Assembly (NCBI RefSeq): GCF_040545875.1
Contig: NZ_JBEPMR010000006.1
Source: Faecalicatena_A orotica
Lineage (GTDB): Bacteria > Bacillota > Clostridia > Lachnospirales > Lachnospiraceae
Direction: 5' to 3' (one strand)
Length of the DNA stretch: 64,000 nt
Shown here: positions 58,323 through 64,000 of the stretch, in pieces
Layout: every line of letters starts with the position of its first letter
Numbering within the stretch: the first letter of the stretch is position 1
The notes under the pieces: model-generated
The model's input: only the letters and a program-made list of their open reading frames with translations
Database searches by the model: none
Told to the model about the DNA's origin: nothing
Position numbers and translations under genes: made by a program

Positions 58323-58918
58323 CCTTTTGTCCTCCTCTTTTCTTCCAAAACTGTGCGAAGCAGCCCGAATACTGCAACGGCGATGATGATAAGAACCACA
58401 TTCATACCAAAGAAATAGCTTGCACAGAAACTGACAAGCATAATCACGATATTGACCCAGTCTTTTGTTTTAACAACGTTTCCACCCATATCATAAACAA
58501 CGGAGGCGATGACTGCCCCGACACCGGCCTTCATGCCGCCTAACAGGGCTGCAATATACGGATTTGTCCGGAATGCATCATAGAAGACGGAGACAAGCGA
58601 AAGGATGACCATAGGGGGAATAACAGCACCCAGCACGGACACAAGAACTCCGGGGATTTTGCAGAGCTTATAGCCGATGACGATAGCGCCGTTCACGGCG
58701 ATGGCTCCGGGGGAGGACTGTGCAATTGCGACAAGGTCCAGCATCTCCTCCTCATCGATCCAGTGGTAGTGGTCTACGAATTTATCCTTCAGCAGAGTGA
58801 CAATGACATAGCCCCCACCGAATGTAAAGGTACTTAAATATAGGGTTGCAAAAAAAAGTGTGGTTAAAATATGTTTTTGGTTCTCTGGTTTTCTTTCTTT
58901 TACTGTTGTTTCTTTCAT
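58319..58918 (-). CDS. Chromate transporter, half 1 (ChrA family)
   Basis: About 199 residues from the ATG at 58918, which follows GGAGG by 10 bases. The signatures are FTFGGGYVIVTLLKDKFV and QSSPGAIAVNGAIVIG; six membrane helices are visible. It pairs with the downstream half in a membrane heterodimer with opposite topologies. The divergent LysR gene probably regulates both. Confidence 0.92.
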   Translation of the reverse strand: MKETTVKERKPENQKHILTTLFFATLYLSTFTFGGGYVIVTLLKDKFVDHYHWIDEEEMLDLVAIAQSSPGAIAVNGAIVIGYKLCKIPGVLVSVLGAVIPPMVILSLVSVFYDAFRTNPYIAALLGGMKAGVGAVIASVVYDMGGNVVKTKDWVNIVIMLVSFCASYFFGMNVVLIIIAVAVFGLLRTVLEEKRRTKG

Positions 58919-59034
58919 AAATGAAAATCCTCCCTCTGTTACTAACAGTATATCGTGCATTGATATATAAGGCAAATAGTATTATTATATAGATATATAT
59001 AATGAAAATATTATGAAAAATGTGAGGCATTACT

Positions 59035-59916
59035 ATGACATTGAGACATTTAAGAATCTTTGCTGCTGTCTATCAGGAAATGAGTATTACAAAGGCCTCC
59101 GGGAAACTGCACCTTGCACAGCCAAGCGTCAGCCTTGCCATAAAAGAACTGGAGGAGGCATACCATATAAAGCTGTTCGACAGAATCAACAGGAGACTGT
59201 TTATAACGGAAAAAGGAGAAGCGTTTTATACCTATGCCTCCCATATACTGGATCTGTTTGATGAGATGGAGAATTGTATGATAGCCCCGGATATTCCGGT
59301 CGGGATTTCATTAGGATCGAGTATCACGATCGGCAATTACCTTGTGCCGCAGACCGTTGCCGCATTCCGCAACAAATACCCGGCGTGTGAAGTGACAGTA
59401 AGAATACAGAATTCACAGCAGATTGTACAGGCGGTTCTGAAAAATGATCTTGATCTGGGACTGGTGGAAGATAAAGTCAGACATGACCAGCTTGAGGCGG
59501 TACCGTTTATGCATGACCGGCTTTACTTCATATGCGGGAAAGACCATCCGCTGGCGGGCAGGAAGATGCTGACACTAGAGGAGATCTGCGCCTATCCGTT
59601 ATTTTTGAGGGAACCGGGAAGTGCGGGCAGGGAGATCACGGATGGTTTATTAAAGGCACACCAGAGCAAGCCCAAAATCTCATGGGAAAGTGTCAGTAAT
59701 CAGGCACTGATACGGGCGGTGGAAGTAAATCCGGGGATTTCAGTGATGTCGGAGAAACTTGTTGAGGAGGATGTGAAAAATGGCAGGATTGTGATACTGC
59801 CGTTTTATCCAGATGCATTTGAAAGAAGCTTTACTTTAATTTACCATAAAAAGAAATACATAACAGGAGCGCTCGGGGAGCTGATTCAGATGTTTAAACT
59901 TTCATGGAGGGAATGA
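59035..59916 (+). CDS. LysR-family transcriptional regulator
   Basis: The 293-residue protein has the LysR helix-turn-helix (LRHLRIFAAVYQEMSITKASGKLHLAQPSVSLAIKELEE in parts, residues 3-41) and a type 2 periplasmic-binding-like effector domain (about 90-290: GISLGSSITIGNYLVPQ, DLGLVEDKV). GTGAGG precedes the ATG. It is divergent from the chromate transporter pair and overlaps the next gene, so it probably senses the transported oxyanion or a related compound. Confidence 0.92.
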   Translation: MTLRHLRIFAAVYQEMSITKASGKLHLAQPSVSLAIKELEEAYHIKLFDRINRRLFITEKGEAFYTYASHILDLFDEMENCMIAPDIPVGISLGSSITIGNYLVPQTVAAFRNKYPACEVTVRIQNSQQIVQAVLKNDLDLGLVEDKVRHDQLEAVPFMHDRLYFICGKDHPLAGRKMLTLEEICAYPLFLREPGSAGREITDGLLKAHQSKPKISWESVSNQALIRAVEVNPGISVMSEKLVEEDVKNGRIVILPFYPDAFERSFTLIYHKKKYITGALGELIQMFKLSWRE

Positions 59917-59918
59917 TG

Positions 59919-60674
59919 ATGGATGCAATCGAAACGAAAATATATTACCTGATCTGCAGCCACGAGGGTATTAAAGCAAAGGATATCGGTAGATATACAG
60001 GGCAGCCGAGAAAGGTAATCAACCATTACCTTTATAACTCCCCCTATATGAAAGAACTTTGTTATCAGGATAAAGACTACAGATGGCACGGCATGATACG
60101 GCAGTGTGTGCCACATTACGGTCTGGAGGAGTTTAGCGGTTATTACAGCTGGGTCCGTGAATTTCTGGATACGGATTACGAGGAATTTCTTCAGCACCTA
60201 AAGCGGGGTTGTACCCAGATTGGACGGAACCTGAATGATACGAGGGGGCTCTTCCATTCTTTCGAAGATACCTACAATACTATGCAGAACCTGTTCGGAG
60301 ATTTGATGATGCATGGAGTCGGTACTTCAAAATGGGAGAAGTGGGAAATCTTATTTGAACTCAGGATTAAGCGGGCCAGATACATAAGGATTTATGCGGA
60401 TGTGATACTGATTACCAAAGAGAAGGTGTTTTCACTGGAATTCAAGATGAAGGATGAGGCGCTTGAGGAAGACATCAGTCAGGCAGCAAAATACTGTGAG
60501 TATCTGGAAGTCCTGTTCGGGCCTGCCTATGATGTCATACCGGCACTCGTCCTGACTCAGGGAGAGGATATTTATGGGGAGGCCAATCTGGCAGGCTCTA
60601 CTGCGATAGTACCGGTGTGTTCAGGGGACAGATTGTTTCAACTGATAAAAGAATACTGCAAAGAGACTGCCTGA
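59919..60674 (+). CDS. Winged-helix protein with PD-(D/E)xK nuclease-like domain
   Basis: About 251 residues. Residues 1-60 form a winged helix (SHEGIKAKDIGRYTGQPRKVINHYLYNSP in parts). The C-terminal half has a nuclease-like core ADVILITKEKVFSLEFKMKD with the D...ExK pattern, then DISQAAKYCEYLEVLFGPAYDVIPALVL in parts. Such domains also occur in helicase-linked proteins of phage defence or repair type. GGAGGG lies 6 bases before the ATG at 59919; its start overlaps the LysR stop. Activity is not proved. Confidence 0.65.
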   Translation: MDAIETKIYYLICSHEGIKAKDIGRYTGQPRKVINHYLYNSPYMKELCYQDKDYRWHGMIRQCVPHYGLEEFSGYYSWVREFLDTDYEEFLQHLKRGCTQIGRNLNDTRGLFHSFEDTYNTMQNLFGDLMMHGVGTSKWEKWEILFELRIKRARYIRIYADVILITKEKVFSLEFKMKDEALEEDISQAAKYCEYLEVLFGPAYDVIPALVLTQGEDIYGEANLAGSTAIVPVCSGDRLFQLIKEYCKETA

Positions 60675-60679
60675 CTTCG

Positions 60680-61528
60680 TTAGTTAAAGTTATACAGATA
60701 ATGATTCCCCTCATTATCACTGATATAAATTCCTTCTATTGGCTCCTCCCCATTCATAATCTGCACCCTTGAGGCTTTGGATGCCGAACGGACTTTGCTG
60801 TAATTAAGCTCTTTTTTTATACCTTCGATATTCTTGTGCATATCAAATAAATATGGCGTTTCTACTGCACGTACCAGTGACAGGCTGTCGCCGTCGTATG
60901 ATATGACGGCATAGCCGCATTTCTGGTTCTCAGCTGAAAATGTACAGATGTATAAGGAATCTTTCTCCATATCAGGATTCATGTCCTTATCTAAAATAGT
61001 ATATTTGGCAAAGGTATCGTAATTCCACTTTGGATTTTCGATATCACCGAGTTTGGCGGTCCATCCGCTGGCAAGGTGTTTAAAAATGGATTTATTAAAC
61101 ATCTTAAACGCACGTGAATCCTGTGCTTCATAATAAGAATTAAGTAAAGCCTCTGTCCCGGAATTTTGCTCAAATTTCACACTGCCTTTTGCCTTCTCTC
61201 CGGTTACTGTGACCTTGTATGACCCACTTTCTTCAATCGGGACTTGAAAGGTATCGGAAGAGACAATATTTTTCTTTTCATAGACCGGATCATCCTTTTC
61301 CTTCTGGATTTTTACGGATAACTGTCCACTGTCGATTACAAGTTCTGCATTGATGACATCCCCTTTTTCCATTTCAAGTAACTGAGAATCTGTACCGTTA
61401 AAGATACGGTATTCCATGAGCAGATGGCTGTTATCCCCGATTCGGCTGCCGCTGAAGTTGGAGTCCCGGCAGGCAGTCAGTGAGAATGCAGTAAGTATTG
61501 CGGCGGACAAAAACAGGTATTTTTTCAT
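60680..61528 (-). CDS. Secreted lipoprotein, 282 aa
   Basis: A clear type II signal: MKKYLFLSAAILTAFSLTAC with the lipobox LTAC at 17-20. The mature part has a beta-rich domain (SGSYKVTVTGEKAKGSVKFEQ) of about 100 residues, then an alpha/beta domain. No family recognised. GAGGAGG is 7 bases before the ATG. It converges with the nuclease-like gene. Confidence 0.8.
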   Translation of the reverse strand: MKKYLFLSAAILTAFSLTACRDSNFSGSRIGDNSHLLMEYRIFNGTDSQLLEMEKGDVINAELVIDSGQLSVKIQKEKDDPVYEKKNIVSSDTFQVPIEESGSYKVTVTGEKAKGSVKFEQNSGTEALLNSYYEAQDSRAFKMFNKSIFKHLASGWTAKLGDIENPKWNYDTFAKYTILDKDMNPDMEKDSLYICTFSAENQKCGYAVISYDGDSLSLVRAVETPYLFDMHKNIEGIKKELNYSKVRSASKASRVQIMNGEEPIEGIYISDNEGNHYLYNFN

Positions 61529-61660
61529 AATATTTCCTCCTCAGCCTGAATCATACGCCTGTTTTCTAAAGAAGATGGGTGGGAATAACTTAAAAATTCC
61601 TTAAGGATGATAATGGAAGTAATAATATGGCAGATTTTGGAGTATTTGATGGATCTATGA

Positions 61661-61709
61661 TTGACAATTGGTCATAAATATTTAATAATATGGTTAGCTG
61701 TATTACAGC
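61661..61709 (+). promoter_or_regulatory. Promoter and operator of the GntR gene
   Basis: TTGACA (61661-61666) and a -10 region TAATAA/TAATAT (61683-61691) precede a perfect odd palindrome GCTGTA-T-TACAGC (61697-61709). The palindrome lies about at the transcription start. An almost identical site is at 62607-62619, so it is likely the operator of the GntR protein, which would repress itself. Confidence 0.7.
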
Positions 61710-61810
61710 ATACAAGAAACACCTTTCGAAAATAAGCAGTATAAGTAGATACGACACTGCTTATCTATGAAGGAAAGGGAATCAGATATTATTAACCAGG
61801 AGGTATTGTC

Positions 61811-62497
61811 ATGGGAATTAAGCCTATTAAGAAGGTCAATGTTGGTGAACAGGTATTTTTTCAGTTAAAGAAGATGCTGATAGATGGGGAATGGGGGCCG
61901 GGCAGTAAGATTCCATCAGAGAATGATTTAGCAGATTTATTTGATGTGAGCAGGATCACGGTCCGGCAGGCCCTGCAGAAATTAAATGCATTGGGGTTGA
62001 TAGAAACGAGGCTCGGAGACGGCTCTTATGTAAGAGATATTAATGTCGGGGACAGCATGAATGCTTTGATTCCGGTTATGTATTTAGGCGAACAGACGGC
62101 AACACAGGTTTTTGAATTCAGACAGATTATAGAAACGGGCTGTACACGTCTGGCGGTAAAGCGGGCAACAGAAGGGGACATTGAAGAATTAAAGAACATT
62201 TTGGTGAAAATGACCAAATATAGAGATAAATCCGATAGTAATAATTTCAGTAAAGCAGATCTGGAGTTTCACTTAAAGATCGCCCAGATTACAAGAAATG
62301 CACTTTTTATAAAAACAAACAGTATTCTGCAGGATGTTTTAGAGCAGTCGATGGATGCCGTAATTGATAAGATGGGGTATGAGAATGGTCTTTACTATCA
62401 TGAACAGATTATAAAGGCAATTGAGAGCCGCGATGAAGAAAAGGCTGCCGAGATGATGAAAGAGCATATTGAAAAGAATTTAGAGTATTTTAAATGA
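61811..62497 (+). CDS. GntR-family regulator, FCD (FadR) subfamily
   Basis: The 228-residue protein has the GntR winged helix (GEQVFFQLKKMLIDGEWGPGSKIPSENDLADLFDVSRITVRQALQKL in parts, residues 11-59) and a helical FCD effector domain (about 90-220) with DLEFHLKIAQIT and the metal-binding His near YYHEQIIKAIESRD. AGGAGG is 7 bases before the ATG. Ligands of this group are usually sugar acids or other carboxylates. It controls itself and the binding-protein gene. Confidence 0.92.
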   Translation: MGIKPIKKVNVGEQVFFQLKKMLIDGEWGPGSKIPSENDLADLFDVSRITVRQALQKLNALGLIETRLGDGSYVRDINVGDSMNALIPVMYLGEQTATQVFEFRQIIETGCTRLAVKRATEGDIEELKNILVKMTKYRDKSDSNNFSKADLEFHLKIAQITRNALFIKTNSILQDVLEQSMDAVIDKMGYENGLYYHEQIIKAIESRDEEKAAEMMKEHIEKNLEYFK

Positions 62498-62568
62498 AAG
62501 CGGAAGTGATAACGACAAACAATGATTTATATATATTGCACAAAAAAATCTTTCGTTTAAGAAATATA

Positions 62569-62619
62569 TTGAAAAAAACGTAAATGTATGTTATATTTTA
62601 CCCATAGCTGTAATACAGG
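62569..62619 (+). promoter_or_regulatory. Promoter and GntR-type operator of the binding-protein gene
   Basis: TTGAAA (62569-62574), 17 bases, TATATT (62592-62597), then GCTGTAATACAGG (62607-62619), differing from the palindrome at 61697 in the centre base and the last base. The site lies just downstream of the -10 box, a repressing position. Confidence 0.75.
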
Positions 62620-62775
62620 TAACAACTAACAACAATTGAGCCACAGATGCAAGCTCCAGATCGAAGTATAGGAATTAGGCAGACATCAAATTGGGCTCAC
62701 AGAAGATGGGAGGGATTATTGTAAATCTGGAAACATGTAAGGATACTGTAAAAGTGCAAAAGGAGGAGAAAAGGA

Positions 62776-64000
62776 ATGAATATTAAAATGAAACGTATCT
62801 TATCTTGTTTAATGGTTATTTGTATGGTATTGGGATTATGTGCATGCGGAAAAAAAGGGCAGACGGAAGAAAAGGAGCAGGGGGAACTGGCAGATGCCGG
62901 ATATGATATTGATGCGATGGAAGTCGAAGAGACGACTGTAAAGTTATATCATCGTATCAACGCTGATGGGGGAGATGCAGAAAGTGAGTATTTCATCAGG
63001 AAAATAAATGAATGGAATGAAGAAGATAACGGCATTACAATTGAACCGGTCTTCATTATGAAAGAAACAGACTATCTTGACAGATTGTCTACAGACATTG
63101 CATCAGGAGATGCGCCTGATATTTTTATGCAGTATGGGGGTACAAACTGTCTGGATTACGTAGAGTCTGATATTGTATTAAACCTGGAACCTTACTTTGA
63201 TGCAGATCAGGATTGGTACAATGGTATTGTTAAAGCAAACTGGAACATGGTGGATTATGAGAGGTATGGGCATGAGGGGATATACGGTGCTCCGTGGTCA
63301 GCGTTTGAACTGCTTTTATACTATAACGAAGAGTATTTAAGCAAGTGCAATCTGGAAGTTCCCAAGAGCTGGGAAGAACTGGAGCATTGCTGCGAGGTTC
63401 TGAAAGAAAATGGATATCAGCCATTTTTAGTTGGTGAAGCTGATAACTACCGTTATGGGCATCTTCTGAGTGCTATGGCTGTAAAATCATATGGACCGGA
63501 TTTTGAGAATCAGTTAGCTGACAGGAAATATACTTACGAAAGCCCGGAAATAGTGAAGTTAATTCAAGAGATTAAGGATATGCAGGACAAAGGGTATTTC
63601 GGAGAGAATGTATTAAGCGTTGATGTAAATGCAGAGCGTTCCTATTTTGGGGCAGGGGATTGTGCGTTTATGATAGATTTATCCAGAGGCGGTGCGCTGC
63701 TCTCTGATTCAGAATGCTTTAAAAACCAGACGATTCATGCAGCTAAGATCCCATATTTCGATGCAAAATATGAGAAAGATAATATGGGTGGGGCATCCCA
63801 GAATTACTTTGTCTGCACAATGAATAAATCTGTCAATCAGATTAAGGCATCCCTGAAAGTAGTAAAGTGGCTTACAAGCCAAGGATTTGTGGACGAGCTG
63901 GTCAAGGAATATGCTAATACATATTCAGTTATTCCTTCAGAAGGAATCATTGACAATTATATGTTTGATGAATGTAATGAACTGATGTCCCAGACGGAAG
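62776..64000 (+). CDS. ABC-transporter sugar-binding lipoprotein (partial)
   Basis: The frame is open from the ATG at 62776 to the right edge (408 codons), so the C-terminus is missing. It begins with a lipoprotein signal (MKRILSCLMVICMVLGLCAC, lipobox LCAC), then a family 1 solute-binding fold (VKLYHRINADGGDAESEYF, SGDAPDIFMQYGG, PKSWEELEHCCEVLKENGYQPF in parts). AGGAGG precedes the ATG. Permease genes should follow beyond the window. Its promoter carries the GntR operator. Confidence 0.9.
   Translation, partial: MNIKMKRILSCLMVICMVLGLCACGKKGQTEEKEQGELADAGYDIDAMEVEETTVKLYHRINADGGDAESEYFIRKINEWNEEDNGITIEPVFIMKETDYLDRLSTDIASGDAPDIFMQYGGTNCLDYVESDIVLNLEPYFDADQDWYNGIVKANWNMVDYERYGHEGIYGAPWSAFELLLYYNEEYLSKCNLEVPKSWEELEHCCEVLKENGYQPFLVGEADNYRYGHLLSAMAVKSYGPDFENQLADRKYTYESPEIVKLIQEIKDMQDKGYFGENVLSVDVNAERSYFGAGDCAFMIDLSRGGALLSDSECFKNQTIHAAKIPYFDAKYEKDNMGGASQNYFVCTMNKSVNQIKASLKVVKWLTSQGFVDELVKEYANTYSVIPSEGIIDNYMFDECNELMSQTE

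Overview
The window looks like a chromosomal segment of an anaerobic gut-type Clostridia, most likely a Lachnospiraceae member. The grounds are gene content (2-hydroxyacyl-CoA dehydratase-type reductases, split transketolase, LytTR/GHKL two-component system, GPH sugar symporter, GH43/GH5 enzymes, anaerobic sulfatase maturase), strong AGGAGG-type ribosome sites, and an AT-leaning composition. No rRNA, tRNA or CRISPR was recognised. The assignment is inference from gene families, not a database match.

Region 1 (about 0.25-8.45 kb): after one methyltransferase gene, eleven intact, mostly small and unrelated genes plus one gene remnant lie on the minus strand (GNAT acetyltransferases, HEAT-repeat protein, transglutaminase-like protein, TIGR04076, YkvA/DUF1232, small membrane proteins). 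Several intergenic gaps carry related, partly dyad-symmetric repeats of about 40 bp, and a decayed copy of part of the HEAT gene sits 2.4 kb upstream of the intact gene. This resembles a gene-cassette or duplication array.

Region 2 (9.3-17.7 kb): a tight plus-strand operon of eight genes combines an acetyl-CoA-synthase middle-domain homologue, a CooC-type nickel-insertion ATPase, two 2-hydroxyacyl-CoA dehydratase-type subunits, their ATP-dependent activator, a 58-residue membrane peptide, an 897-residue ferredoxin/GltD-like electron-transfer protein and a HypA-type nickel chaperone. I do not recognise this combination as a characterised pathway; it is the strongest candidate for an undescribed system. 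A TetR regulator ends in the shared terminator.

Region 3 (17.7-36.3 kb): carbohydrate use. A DUF5060/DUF4038-type glycosidase, a LytTR response regulator with a convergent GHKL kinase and a BTAD regulator precede a sugar locus: LacI regulator, FucI-like isomerase, two-subunit transketolase, FGGY kinase, AraC regulator, GPH symporter, GH5, GH43 and a HAD phosphatase. Isomerase, kinase and dedicated transketolase together fit the published D-apiose transketolase route, so a branched pentose is a reasonable hypothesis.

Region 4 (36.36-51.25 kb): a 14.9 kb integrated element bounded by 24-bp direct repeats, with paired integrase arm-type repeats inside each end. It has an integrase, repressor/Cro region with several operator copies, PrimPol-helicase, an iteron/AT-rich replication origin, a degenerate tandem array, a tail assembly chaperone-like protein, tape measure protein, HK97 gp10-like protein and a sigma factor. 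No large terminase, portal, capsid or lysis gene was found. It looks like a phage satellite or a strongly reduced prophage with tail genes.

Region 5 (51.4-64 kb): a fibronectin-III protein with a cysteine-rich tail, a double-cubane-cluster reductase operon (reductase, activator, C_GCAxxG_C_C protein, TDT-type transporter), an orphan anaerobic sulfatase maturase, a split chromate transporter with a divergent LysR regulator and a coupled winged-helix/nuclease-fold protein, a lipoprotein, and a GntR/FCD regulator. The same palindrome lies at the GntR gene's own promoter and at the promoter of the sugar-binding lipoprotein gene that runs off the right edge.
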